Part shown: one piece after another, positions 1-7,457 of the stretch | Layout of the letters: every line of letters begins with the position of its first letter | Numbering within the stretch: the stretch's first letter is position 1 | NCBI GenBank assembly: GCA_002400895.1 | Contig: NVRO01000153.1 | Coordinates: 1-9,800 of the forward strand | DNA length: 9,800 nt | Direction: 5' to 3' | DNA from: Planctomycetota bacterium | GTDB taxonomy: Bacteria > Planctomycetota > UBA1135 | Notes under the pieces: model-generated | What the model saw: only the letters and a program-made list of their open reading frames with translations | Databases searched by the model: none | Told to the model about the DNA's origin: nothing | Translations under genes and position numbers: made by a program

Positions 1-2
1 TT

Positions 3-119
3 AGGGGTTTGTTGACGAACCAGCCAGAAGAAGTGCGAGCGGCTAAGAACGCGATTTCCAACAGCCATTTTTTTACGGTACCCTTGCCGAAGGGTCAAGG
101 ATGCCGCAAGATGTCCTAA
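3..119 (+). CDS. 3' end of an unassigned upstream gene (partial)
   Basis: A reading frame is open from the left edge and ends at TAA 117-119, directly abutting the ATG of coaE at 120, which suggests translational coupling. About 38 C-terminal residues are visible, with an acidic/Ala patch (PEEVRAAKNAI) followed by VPLPKGQG. This loosely recalls the C-terminus of DNA polymerase I, where a helix is followed by a VPL strand, and polA sits next to coaE in some bacteria. The typical final residues are absent and the catalytic HDE motif would lie outside the window, so the identity is a guess. The opposite strand is also open here (an ATG near 69), so coding on this strand is not certain. Confidence 0.4.
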   Translation, partial: RGLLTNQPEEVRAAKNAISNSHFFTVPLPKGQGCRKMS

Positions 120-785
120 ATGGTAACGAATCAGCAGCTGCCAGGGTTACGCATTGTTGGACTCTCAGGTGGAATAGGCGCCGGGAAGTCCACCGTAGCC
201 AAATATTTGTCAGATTCCCTGCCAAAACCAGTGCTGGTGCTGAGTGCCGATGACGAGGTCGGGGAGCTCTTGAACTCCGCAGAGGTCTCCGTGCAGGTGG
301 CTGAAGTGCTTGGGAACCACCTCTTGGGACCTGACGGCCTTCTCGACCGTAGTGCAGTAGCTGGTCATATATTTAGTGATGAGAAGGCTCGTAAGACCCT
401 GGAGGGCTTGCTGCATCCCGCCGTAAGATCCTCTATTTTCAATAAGTTAAGTGCTCTTGAGCAATCCGGTGGAGCGGTTTGGGCGCTACTCGACGTTCCG
501 CTTATGCACGAGAATGGGCTCGACCGGGCTTGCGATTTTGAGATTTTCGTGGAAGTTTCCGCCGCCGAACGCTGCCGACGAGCCTGTCAACGACACGGCT
601 GGGAAGAAAATGAGTGGAAATCTCGGGAAAAGGCGCAATTACCTCTTGAGAAAAAGCAGCAGGCCGCGGATGCTATGGTGCACAACGAGGGTGCTCTAAG
701 CTCCCTCCCTGAACAACTCGCTCCCATCGTGGAGCAGATTCTGAGCCTGGCCCCCCGCCCACTGCGGGACCGCTGGCCGGCCTGA
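120..785 (+). CDS. coaE: Dephospho-CoA kinase
   Basis: Catalyses the last step of coenzyme A synthesis in the cytoplasm, ATP-dependent phosphorylation of the 3'-hydroxyl of dephospho-CoA. The 221-residue protein is close to the usual 200-210. A P-loop GGIGAGKST lies at residues 17-25. The CoA-domain landmarks follow in order: SADDEVGELL (43-51; the family usually has DADxxxHEL, so the first Asp is Ser here), DRSAVAGHIFSD (76-87), LLHPAVR (97-103), DVPLMHENGLD (125-135), and the C-terminal ADAMVHNEGALSSL motif (183-196), equivalent to the usual ADxVIxNxG. The ATG follows the upstream stop codon with no gap and no Shine-Dalgarno, so it is probably expressed by coupling. rho follows after a 64-base gap. 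The identification is firm; the exact start is slightly less so. Confidence 0.95.
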   Translation: MVTNQQLPGLRIVGLSGGIGAGKSTVAKYLSDSLPKPVLVLSADDEVGELLNSAEVSVQVAEVLGNHLLGPDGLLDRSAVAGHIFSDEKARKTLEGLLHPAVRSSIFNKLSALEQSGGAVWALLDVPLMHENGLDRACDFEIFVEVSAAERCRRACQRHGWEENEWKSREKAQLPLEKKQQAADAMVHNEGALSSLPEQLAPIVEQILSLAPRPLRDRWPA

Positions 786-849
786 ACCCTTCTCACCCCC
801 CACCCCTGATTATGTGGTATGGGGTTTCCGTAGCACAGCTCAAACCAGC

Positions 850-2301
850 ATGGTTCCTCCGCAAACGAAAAAGACCCGCCGCCGTCGTCGCAACCGCCGC
901 CGTGGAGGTGGTGGTGCGCAAACCATGAAGGCAATTGGTGCCTTCCCACCACCGTCGCAGTTCCCGCACATGCCCGACCAGGCATGGGCCGAGGAGAGTG
1001 TCTCCTCCTTCGCCAGCAAGCGGAAAAAGGCGGAGTTCCACCTCTCCCCATTGCTCGAACTATCTCTACCCGATCTGCAGGAGCTTGGCGAAGAAGATGG
1101 TGTGGAGGGAGCCTTTGGTATGCCACGTGGAATGTTGTTGCGCCACCTGGTGCGCCAACGGATGTATATAAGTGGAGTGTCCTTCACCAAGGGCTCCCTG
1201 GAAATAATGCCAGAAGGGCACGGATTCCTGCGCCACAGCACTAACGACTACACCGCCAACGCCGACACTGACGCACTCTTGCACAAGTCCCTGGTCGAAC
1301 GCCACAACCTGGTTTCCGGACAGGAAGTAAGCGGGGTCATGGCACCACCGGACGGCAGCGACAACAGCTTGTTCCTGTTGCATGAAGTGCTGACGGTATT
1401 CGGTGAGGACCCGGAAAAGCAATACGCCAACGCTCCGTTCAGTGACCTGATTCCGCTGTACCCGGACGAGCGTCTGAGCCTGGAAAGCAAACAGGACCTG
1501 GTCGAGACGCGCATTATTGATCTGATTTCGCCGATTGGCAAAGGTCAGCGTGGCCTGATTGTGTCACCGCCCCGAGCCGGTAAAACCGTGCTCCTGCAAC
1601 TGATTGCCAAGGCGATTGTTGAAAAACACCCGGAGTGCCATCTGATTATTCTGCTGGTGGACGAACGGCCCGAAGAAGTAACCGACTTCAGCCGCACGGT
1701 TCCCGGCAAAAACCGCGAAATCGTGGCGAGTACTTTTGATGAACCACCCTCTCGACACATTCAAGTCGCTGAAATGGTGATTCAAAGGGCCAAGCGAATG
1801 GTTGAGCAGGGCCGGGATGTGGTCGTGTTGCTCGACTCGATTACCCGCCTCGCCCGCGCCTACAACAACGAGGCACCATCCAATTCAAAAATCATGACTG
1901 GCGGCCTGGTGGCCGATGCCCTGCAGAAGCCGAAGCGTTTCTTTGGTGCCGCGCGCAACATGGAGGACGGCGGCTCCTTGACCATCCTCGCCACCGCCTT
2001 GATTGACACCAATTCCAAGATGGACGAGGTTATCTTTGAGGAGTTCAAGGGTACCGGCAACATGGAGTTGGTACTGGACCGACAACTGGCCGAGCGCCGG
2101 GTGTGGCCCGCGATTGACATTAATCGATCCGGCACGCGCAAGGAGGACCTGCTGTTTTCCCCCGATGAATTACAACGGGTGTGGTTGCTTCGCAAGGTAC
2201 TCAACGACATGAATCCGGTTGAAGCAATGGAACTACTGGTTGACCGCATGCATAAGTCGAAGGACAACAAGGAGTTCTTGCTCAACCTTTCAGTTTCCTG
2301 A
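850..2301 (+). CDS. rho: Transcription termination factor Rho
   Basis: Hexameric RNA-dependent ATPase/translocase that ends transcription of untranslated RNA. The cold-shock RNA-binding domain starts at about residue 115 (GSLEIMPEGHGFLR). The RecA-type motor has Walker A PPRAGKT (240-246), Walker B VVVLLDSITR (324-333), a Q-loop region APSNSKIMTGG (342-352), FEEFKGTGNMELVLDR (396-411) and the arginine-finger segment NRSGTRKE (425-432). With 483 residues it is longer than the 419 of E. coli. The extra length is N-terminal: an Arg-rich/Gly stretch (KKTRRRRRNRRRGGGG, about 7-22) and a low-similarity linker before a weakly recognisable N-terminal helical domain (SLPDLQELG...MPRGMLLRHLV). ATG 850 was chosen; a GTG at 814 in the same frame would add 12 residues, and neither has a Shine-Dalgarno. 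The glycosyltransferase starts 12 bases downstream, so the two are probably co-transcribed. Confidence 0.97.
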   Translation: MVPPQTKKTRRRRRNRRRGGGGAQTMKAIGAFPPPSQFPHMPDQAWAEESVSSFASKRKKAEFHLSPLLELSLPDLQELGEEDGVEGAFGMPRGMLLRHLVRQRMYISGVSFTKGSLEIMPEGHGFLRHSTNDYTANADTDALLHKSLVERHNLVSGQEVSGVMAPPDGSDNSLFLLHEVLTVFGEDPEKQYANAPFSDLIPLYPDERLSLESKQDLVETRIIDLISPIGKGQRGLIVSPPRAGKTVLLQLIAKAIVEKHPECHLIILLVDERPEEVTDFSRTVPGKNREIVASTFDEPPSRHIQVAEMVIQRAKRMVEQGRDVVVLLDSITRLARAYNNEAPSNSKIMTGGLVADALQKPKRFFGAARNMEDGGSLTILATALIDTNSKMDEVIFEEFKGTGNMELVLDRQLAERRVWPAIDINRSGTRKEDLLFSPDELQRVWLLRKVLNDMNPVEAMELLVDRMHKSKDNKEFLLNLSVS

Positions 2302-2313
2302 ACGCAGAACAAA

Positions 2314-3294
2314 ATGCGCATTGCATTGCTACTGCCATGCCACCCAAGTGCCATGCGCGGCAATTGGACAACGGCAGCACGTTTGGTCGATGGACTGAAA
2401 CGCTCACGGCATCAGCTGAGCACTCATCAGGTAGGTGAGGAGTTACCGCAACAATGCGACTTGCTGATTGCCCTGAACTCCACCAAGTCGGGTCCGGGCG
2501 CGCACCAGTACGCCCATGCCCAGCAAATACCCTTCATTATCCTGTTCACCGGCACTGACTTGAACGGGCGGCCAGGTAATGCGACTACGGTGGCGGTCAA
2601 TGCCGCGGCCGCCCTGGTCACCCTGGGGACTTCCAGCGCCAGGCGAGCACGGGATTTGTTCCCGGATTGCGGCGAACGCCTTAGCATCATTCCCCAGGCA
2701 GTCTCGCCATTGCCGGAAGCCCGCGGAGCTGCTTTGCCCGAAGTTTTGGCCGAACTTGAAGAGGACACCGAGCTGGTGTTCATGCCCACCGGGCTGCGGG
2801 CAATAAAAAACCCGGAGCGTGCGGTTACGGCATTGGCACCATTAGCACAAACGCGTCCCCAATTGCGCTTGTGGATTGCCGGTGAAGAACTCGAAGAGGG
2901 TGCTGCAGTATCCATGCAGGAACTTTGTCGTAAGCACCCTTTCGCTCGCTGGCTGGGACCGATTCCACGGGATCAACTTGCCGCCTTCATGCGCCGAGCC
3001 AAAGCAGTGATTTCAACCTCCAAGTCGGAAGGGGGGCCTCCTAATGCCTTACTCGAAGCTGGATTGTTGGCGCGCCCGCTTCTGGCCAGCGACATCCCTG
3101 CACACCGGGAGTTTCCCGGCGGTAGCCGTCTGTTCAAAGACGACCGTGGTCTGCGTCGCAAACTGGCGGCAATCCTCGATGACCCCGACCAGGCATTGCT
3201 GGCTGCGGCAAGCATGCGCGAAGAAGTACGCCAAGGATTTGCCGCTGCTCGGGAAGCTGCCGCCTGGTCAGCCCTGGTTCACAAGTTCGTCTAA
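2314..3294 (+). CDS. GT4-type glycosyltransferase, SenB-like
   Basis: A 326-residue GT-B fold glycosyltransferase. The C-terminal half shows the family-1/4 donor-binding region: [16 protein letters not shown] (156-171), [20 protein letters not shown] (213-232), then [15 protein letters not shown] (236-250). That last motif is the conserved acid pair, but with eight residues between the glutamates instead of the usual seven. The N-terminal half resembles SenB, the selenosugar synthase of selenoneine biosynthesis: [16 protein letters not shown] (15-30), [12 protein letters not shown] (48-59) and [10 protein letters not shown] (74-83) match the SenB pattern RxGNRxTAxRW, DLLxALHAxxS and ALTGTDL as I recall it. 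The partners SenA and a selenophosphate synthetase are not in the window, so a selenium role is unproven; a sugar transfer to another acceptor is equally possible. No signal peptide or membrane segment. It follows rho by 12 bases and its stop overlaps that of trxB on the other strand. Confidence 0.8.
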   Translation: MRIALLLPCHPSAMRGNWTTAARLVDGLKRSRHQLSTHQVGEELPQQCDLLIALNSTKSGPGAHQYAHAQQIPFIILFTGTDLNGRPGNATTVAVNAAAALVTLGTSSARRARDLFPDCGERLSIIPQAVSPLPEARGAALPEVLAELEEDTELVFMPTGLRAIKNPERAVTALAPLAQTRPQLRLWIAGEELEEGAAVSMQELCRKHPFARWLGPIPRDQLAAFMRRAKAVISTSKSEGGPPNALLEAGLLARPLLASDIPAHREFPGGSRLFKDDRGLRRKLAAILDDPDQALLAAASMREEVRQGFAAAREAAAWSALVHKFV

Positions 3295-4232
3295 TCGTTC
3301 TCGATTCCCTGCTCTTCCAACCAGTGCTGTGCCTCCAACGCGGCAGCACAGCCAGCACCTGCTGCAGTAACTGCCTGGCGGTAGATTGAATCACTGACAT
3401 CGCCGGCAGCAAAAATGCCCTCGACATTGGTGCGCATACCAGAATGCGGAATAATGTAGCCGACCTCGTCCTTCTCGAACTCGTCGCCAAGGAAGTCGGT
3501 GTTCGGAGAATGGCCAATGGCAATGAACAGGCCCTGGCATGCCATTTCCTCAGTCGAACCGTCACGCGGGTCTTCCAGTAGCAAACCGGTTACCTTCTTG
3601 TCTTCGCCATGCAGGATGTCCTTTACCTGGCGGAACATTTTGAACTCGATCTTGGGGTTCTGTTCAGCCCGCTCCAGCATCACCTTGGAAGCGCGGAAGT
3701 AATCGCGACGATGAATGATGGTGACCTTGGTCGCGAAGCGGGTAAGAAATGTGGATTCCTCCATGGCGGTATCACCGCCCCCCACCACTGCGATTTCTAC
3801 ATCCTTGAAAAATGCGCCGTCACAAGTTGCACATGCTGAGACCCCGTGCCCCATGAGCTCTTTCTCCTTGTCGAGTCCGAGCATTTTGGCGCGAGCACCA
3901 GTGGCGATGATGACCGAGTGGGCTTCTTCCAAGCCACCCATTTCATCTTCAATCACGAATGGGCGCTTGGATGTGTCAATCCGCTTGACATTCGTAAACT
4001 CCTTGAAGGTAGTTCCAAAACGAGCACACTGCGCTTTGAATTTCTCCATCAAATCCGGACCGGTTACTCCATCCGGAAAGCCGGGATAATTCTCCACATC
4101 AGTAGTAATGGTAAGTTGCCCACCTGGCTGCATTCCCTCATAAAGAAGGGGGGCAAGCCCGGCACGAGCAGCGTATAGGGCGGCAGTGTACCCGGCTGGA
4201 CCGGACCCGATGATGGCAACGTTATGAGTCAT
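3291..4232 (-). CDS. trxB: Thioredoxin reductase (NADPH)
   Basis: Cytoplasmic flavoenzyme that moves electrons from NADPH to thioredoxin. The 313-residue protein has the normal low-molecular-weight TrxR layout: FAD motif [19 protein letters not shown] (7-25), PGGQL (36-40), ENYPGF (47-52), ATGA (110-113), redox-active CATC (134-137) followed by DGAFF, NADPH motif GGGDTAMEE (151-159) with HRRDYFRAS (174-182) for the 2'-phosphate, and a C-terminal FAD motif [10 protein letters not shown] (272-281). The start is ATG 4230-4232, which puts the FAD motif at the usual distance from the N-terminus; a GTG at 4271 in frame would add 13 residues unlike the family. No Shine-Dalgarno. It lies 57 bases downstream of a small membrane-protein gene on the same strand, probably in one transcript. 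Its TAG overlaps the TAA of the convergent glycosyltransferase. Confidence 0.95.
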   Translation of the reverse strand: MTHNVAIIGSGPAGYTAALYAARAGLAPLLYEGMQPGGQLTITTDVENYPGFPDGVTGPDLMEKFKAQCARFGTTFKEFTNVKRIDTSKRPFVIEDEMGGLEEAHSVIIATGARAKMLGLDKEKELMGHGVSACATCDGAFFKDVEIAVVGGGDTAMEESTFLTRFATKVTIIHRRDYFRASKVMLERAEQNPKIEFKMFRQVKDILHGEDKKVTGLLLEDPRDGSTEEMACQGLFIAIGHSPNTDFLGDEFEKDEVGYIIPHSGMRTNVEGIFAAGDVSDSIYRQAVTAAGAGCAAALEAQHWLEEQGIEND

Positions 4233-4289
4233 GGCGGGGAGATAATAAGACCGCCAACGGGATTGACGCACCCGTATGCACGAGAAAGC

Positions 4290-4466
4290 TCAATCGAGCT
4301 CTTGGGAGACTCTAATCGCTGGGTTTAACTGGCCAGCAGACGAGTCGCGAAGTTCATTTTGATTCCACACCCAAGATGTCATCAAATAAACCACCGGTAG
4401 TAGCAGGGCGATAGCCAGCCACAGGATTCCGTCAATCCGATCGATGCGTGGAAGGTCTTTGTCCAT
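4290..4466 (-). CDS. Small single-pass membrane protein upstream of trxB
   Basis: A 58-residue reading frame from ATG 4466 to TGA 4290. Its first 12 residues are charged (MDKDLPRIDRID). A hydrophobic segment follows (about residues 13-35: GILWLAIALLLPVVYLMTSW and a few more), which would span the membrane once, then a polar 23-residue tail ending VSQELD. No cysteines are present, so it is unlikely to be a redox partner by itself. I recognise no family. It lies just upstream of trxB on the same strand, with a candidate extended -10 promoter and a hairpin in front, so it is probably the first gene of a two-gene transcript. No Shine-Dalgarno is visible. A clean hydrophobic helix in a short frame placed at an operon start makes it likely to be real, but this rests on sequence character alone. 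Confidence 0.6.
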   Translation of the reverse strand: MDKDLPRIDRIDGILWLAIALLLPVVYLMTSWVWNQNELRDSSAGQLNPAIRVSQELD

Positions 4467-4499
4467 CGAGGGTTGGACCGTTAATGTTCAATGAGGGAA

Positions 4500-4519
4500 G
4501 CCGGAAAAATCCTTCCGGC
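4500..4519. other. Perfect 7-bp hairpin between divergent genes
   Basis: GCCGGAA (4500-4506) and TTCCGGC (4513-4519) pair perfectly around a 6-base loop. No T-run follows on either strand, so it is not an intrinsic terminator. On the minus strand it would lie at the very 5' end of the transcript for the small membrane protein and trxB if the candidate promoter at 4526-4534 is used. It could be an operator-like inverted repeat or an mRNA 5'-end structure. Confidence 0.45.
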
Positions 4520-4525
4520 ATCGAA

Positions 4526-4534
4526 ATAATATCA
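4526..4534 (-). promoter_or_regulatory. Candidate extended -10 promoter for the small protein-trxB operon
   Basis: Read on the minus strand this is TGATATTAT, which matches an extended -10 element (TGn followed by TATTAT, five of six consensus bases). No good -35 box lies 16-18 bases upstream. Transcription would start near 4519, leaving a leader of about 50 bases that begins with the hairpin at 4500-4519. The rest of the divergent interval (4535-4650) holds no clear element; an A/T-rich TAATAT at 4584-4589 could serve the plus-strand gene but has no matching -35. Confidence 0.3.
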
Positions 4535-4650
4535 TCAATTCCGAATCTGTGGGGGAAATACACGGAATACAAGGAAGTCGCAATAATATAAGCCAACAAA
4601 AACCTAGTGCATGGAAAGCCTTCCGATTAGCAATATGCAACAATGCTGGA

Positions 4651-5001
4651 ATGGCGGAGATTTGGCCCATCGCGCGCAAGGAACTGGAAAAAACTGTGCT
4701 GTGCACGTTTTTCCGCTCTGGGGGGCCTGGTGGTCAGCACCGCAACAAAGTTGAGACCGCAGTGCGTCTTGTTCACCCCCCCTCAGGGATTACGGTGAGC
4801 GCGACCGAGCGACGTAGCCAGTTGCAGAACAAGGAATTGGCATGGGATCGGTTAATCACCCAGTTGAAAACTCAAAACCATCGCCCTAAACCGCGCAAAC
4901 CGACCAGGAAGCCCCGATCGGCCGACCGTAATCGGCTTGACGCCAAGAAACGTCAAAGTCAGGCGAAACAAGGGCGAAAGCCTCCAGCAAATGACGATTG
5001 A
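4651..5001 (+). CDS. Peptide chain release factor-like protein (GGQ domain, likely ribosome rescue)
   Basis: A 116-residue protein consisting of an RF-1 catalytic domain without the codon-recognition domains of RF1/RF2. [19 protein letters not shown] (20-38) contains the GGQ (27-29) that enters the peptidyl transferase centre. [19 protein letters not shown] (39-57) and [10 protein letters not shown] (59-68) complete the domain. The C-terminal 40 residues are strongly basic and Lys/Arg/Pro-rich ([18 protein letters not shown], about 78-95), like the tails of ArfB and mtRF-R that bind an empty mRNA channel or a peeled-off subunit. It probably hydrolyses peptidyl-tRNA on stalled ribosomes. Start at ATG 4651 puts the domain at the usual position; an in-frame GTG at 4549 would add 34 residues of unclear origin. 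The short-chain dehydrogenase start overlaps its last codons by 11 bases, so translation is probably coupled. Confidence 0.85.
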   Translation: MAEIWPIARKELEKTVLCTFFRSGGPGGQHRNKVETAVRLVHPPSGITVSATERRSQLQNKELAWDRLITQLKTQNHRPKPRKPTRKPRSADRNRLDAKKRQSQAKQGRKPPANDD

Positions 5002-5863
5002 CCCTGGCCCATCTTCCCCAACTGTTTTAATTACAGGGGCTTCCACTGGTATTGGCGAGGCTTGTGCCAAACGGTTCTCGACCCTGGGGTGGAAAGTATT
5101 CGCTGGCTGTCGTGACCAGGCTGCTGATGACGCTTTGCGGGCAGCCGCTTGTCAACCCATCAGGCTTGATGTATGTGATGATGAATCAGTCACTTGTGCA
5201 ATGAATGAAGTAGCGGCACAACTCGCAGGTGATGGATTGGATTACTTGATTAATAATGCCGGTATTGCCACTACCGCCCCACTTGAGTACATCCCGATGG
5301 CCGACTTTCGCCAGCAAATGGCAGTCAACGTCGAAGGGGTACTTATGGTCACTCAGGCCGCCCTGCCTTTCTTGCGCCAAAATACCGATGCCCGCCAAGC
5401 CAGGATTGTGAATATCGGCTCAATCAGCGGCATTGTCGCCTACCCGGCCATGGGTGCCTACAGCGCCTCCAAATTTGCCCTCGAAGCAATCACCGACAGT
5501 TTGCGGATGGAGCTGATGGCGCACGACATTGATGTTTGCCTGGTGCAGCCGGGGCCGGTCAAGACACCCATTTGGAAAAAGAGCCAGAGCGCCGGTCGAG
5601 CCAGATTGAACCAGATGGGTCCGCTTGCCAAGCAGCACTACGGTGGACTGATGATGGCGATGAAAAAAAGTGCTGAGGATGCCGAAAAGCATGGGGTCGC
5701 GGTGGAACGAGTGGTGGCCGCAGTGGAACACGCGCTCACAGCCCGACGCCCGCGCACCCGCTATGTAGTAGGTAACGGCATCCGCCAGATACTTTGGCTG
5801 GCGCGGCTGATTGGCGACCGTCGCCGCGACCGCATCTTGATGAAGAAACTCGGTACTGACTGA
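4991..5863 (+). CDS. Short-chain dehydrogenase/reductase (classical SDR)
   Basis: A 290-residue NAD(P)-dependent oxidoreductase of the classical SDR type. It has [13 protein letters not shown] (12-24) for the cofactor, LDV (59-61), LINNAG (86-91), catalytic Asn in AVNVEG (N113), Ser144 in VNIGSISG, and Tyr157/Lys161 in YSASK, all at normal spacing. PGPVKTPIW (187-195) follows as expected. An Arg after the second beta strand (AGCRD, 38-42) hints at NADPH. The C-terminal [12 protein letters not shown] (252-263) with a hydrophobic/basic tail resembles retinol/17-beta-hydroxysteroid dehydrogenase-like members, whose substrates cannot be told from sequence. ATG 4991 was chosen; an upstream TTG at 4937 would add 18 residues encoded inside the release-factor-like gene. 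The stop codon abuts that of the convergent MmgE/PrpD gene with no base between. Confidence 0.93.
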   Translation: MTIDPGPSSPTVLITGASTGIGEACAKRFSTLGWKVFAGCRDQAADDALRAAACQPIRLDVCDDESVTCAMNEVAAQLAGDGLDYLINNAGIATTAPLEYIPMADFRQQMAVNVEGVLMVTQAALPFLRQNTDARQARIVNIGSISGIVAYPAMGAYSASKFALEAITDSLRMELMAHDIDVCLVQPGPVKTPIWKKSQSAGRARLNQMGPLAKQHYGGLMMAMKKSAEDAEKHGVAVERVVAAVEHALTARRPRTRYVVGNGIRQILWLARLIGDRRRDRILMKKLGTD

Positions 5864-7258
5864 TTACTGGTCGCGTGCACAGATTGCCGTGAACTCTGCA
5901 ATCAAAGTGCAATCCGGCAGGTCGGCAGCAGCCGCCCAGATTTGCTCGCGGCGTTGATCTGAAACATTGACCGCCAGGGCATCGAACTTGGCACGGATTT
6001 CCTGATCGCTGAGCGGATCGCGAGGATCACCCTTGGGCCAGTCAATCTGCTTTTCAAAACTGCGACCATCGGTGGTGTCAATGGCAACATGACAACGCTG
6101 AACTTTCGGAAATGCGGACTCGAACTCGGGTTCGGCGAATACCTTTATCTTGTCTATGTGCTCCAGCACAACCGGATCACGAACCACTTCCTCGTCAAAC
6201 AAATCGGGAGTAACTCGCCCGTACAAAAGCCCCATGGTGATGCAGTAAGGCAGGGAATGGTCTGCTGATTCGCGGGTGGTGGGTCGATACTTGGCGGGGT
6301 CGGACAGAATGTCAGCGGCCTTGGTCAGAGTCTTGATGCGAATTTCGGCAATATCGTCGGGCTTCAGGTCATGGTCCTGGCAAATTGAAATGGTGCAGGA
6401 AATAGGCGCGTGAGTCAGGGCTTCAGTGGGAAAGAACTTCATGCCGCACTTCAAAATCCGCCAGTCACTACCAAGGTCATCAAAGGTGTCCCACTTCCAT
6501 TCCGAATCCATGACATGTTGCAGTGATTCCTTGCCTTCAAACACGTGCGCCGGGCCCGAGTAGCCACGTTGAGCCATCAATGCCGCCTCCAGCCCGGCGC
6601 GGGTTGCCATCGGCGAAACGGTGTTCTTCATCATGGTCAGATGACCGGCAGTAACCGCACCCAGGGTGGCGTTGGCGCAACCGGCAATGCCGGCAGCATG
6701 CTGGAGCTGGTCAGCGTTCAAACCAAGTGATTTGCCGGCAGCGTAAGCAGCGGCAAATGCGGTCAGGGTGGCATGATGCCAGCCGAGTTCGCGGATGCCG
6801 GGGTAACTGGCTTCGCACAAGCGTTGTTGGATTTCATAGGCCACCAGCATCCCCAACAGAAAGTCCTTGCCGCTTCCTCCCCGAACCTCGGTGGCGGCCA
6901 AAGGTGCCGACAAACAATCACTAGGGTGGCATGGATCCTGTTGCCAGTAAATATCGTTGTAGTCCTGGCCACGAATTGCCAGCGCATTCAGTAGAGCGGC
7001 TTGCTGCGGAGCAACTTTTCCGCCCTCGCCAAACAAGCCACATTTTTCATTGCCGCCCTCATCCCGGATAATATCCCGCATCAAACCCCAATCAGGTGTG
7101 CTTGAGCCACCGAAAGCACAGCCCAAACTATCGAGAAGATAACGGCGCAATTCGTCGATAACCGAAGCTGGTAAATCTTCCCATCTGAGCCCCTCCACCC
7201 ATTGTGCTAGGCGATGCGAAATGTACTCCTGATGTGACTTGTCGGTGTCGTGTCCCAT
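5864..7258 (-). CDS. MmgE/PrpD family protein (2-methylcitrate dehydratase-like)
   Basis: A 464-residue member of the MmgE/PrpD family; characterised members dehydrate 2-methylcitrate in propionate breakdown, or isomerise/decarboxylate related tricarboxylates. Family landmarks in order: LLDSLGCAFGG (41-51), DYNDIYW (99-105) with CHPSDCLSAPLAA (110-122), GWHHATLTAFAAA (159-171), MKNTVSPMATRAG (210-222), KFFPTEALTHA (274-284), ADHSLPY (332-338) and the C-terminal small domain with DTTDGRSFEK (394-403). Length is normal (450-485). No methylcitrate synthase, methylisocitrate lyase or propionyl-CoA ligase is adjacent, so the substrate is open. Start is ATG 7256-7258. An AGGA nine bases upstream is the best Shine-Dalgarno-like site in the window. 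It is convergent with the SDR gene and divergent from the hydrolase gene. Confidence 0.92.
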   Translation of the reverse strand: MGHDTDKSHQEYISHRLAQWVEGLRWEDLPASVIDELRRYLLDSLGCAFGGSSTPDWGLMRDIIRDEGGNEKCGLFGEGGKVAPQQAALLNALAIRGQDYNDIYWQQDPCHPSDCLSAPLAATEVRGGSGKDFLLGMLVAYEIQQRLCEASYPGIRELGWHHATLTAFAAAYAAGKSLGLNADQLQHAAGIAGCANATLGAVTAGHLTMMKNTVSPMATRAGLEAALMAQRGYSGPAHVFEGKESLQHVMDSEWKWDTFDDLGSDWRILKCGMKFFPTEALTHAPISCTISICQDHDLKPDDIAEIRIKTLTKAADILSDPAKYRPTTRESADHSLPYCITMGLLYGRVTPDLFDEEVVRDPVVLEHIDKIKVFAEPEFESAFPKVQRCHVAIDTTDGRSFEKQIDWPKGDPRDPLSDQEIRAKFDALAVNVSDQRREQIWAAAADLPDCTLIAEFTAICARDQ

Positions 7259-7457
7259 GGCCCGAAATCCTAGCCGTGCGCAGGTGTAGTTCGTGCTCTC
7301 ACGGCATTAATCATTGGCGCAGAAGTAGAATAATCTGAATGGTCGACTCCCCCATTACTCATCAGTTGGTTCCGTGCAAGCAACTGCCCGAGTTCGAATC
7401 GAAGTCGCAGAAGAAGTCCTTGCCAAAAAGACATGTGCGCCTGGATTGCCACCAACG
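7259..7457. other. Divergent intergenic region between MmgE/PrpD and hydrolase genes
   Basis: About 200 bases separate two divergent starts and should hold both promoters. I see AT-rich stretches (TAGAATAAT at 7325-7333) but no paired -35/-10 of acceptable spacing. The hydrolase frame stays open back to a GTG at 7374, so part of this may be coding. A TTCGAAT near 7393 is not part of a tRNA fold. Nothing else is recognisable. Confidence 0.4.

Noticed and set aside
68..95. Run of seven T (68-74) next to a 6-bp hairpin (ACCCTT/AAGGGT, 80-95), like a terminator before coaE
   Set aside because: On the plus strand the T-run comes before the stem; on the minus strand the stem is followed by A's. 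The order is wrong for termination in either direction, and it lies in an open reading frame.
587..1126. Long minus-strand open frame across the coaE-rho junction
   Set aside because: It is antisense to two well-supported genes and its translation is Arg/Cys/His-rich without any family motif, as expected for a shadow of GC-rich coding sequence.
3800..3840. Possible selenocysteine in thioredoxin reductase, prompted by the SenB-like neighbour
   Set aside because: The active site is an ordinary CATC with two cysteine codons and no in-frame TGA; the gene is a normal bacterial low-molecular-weight type.
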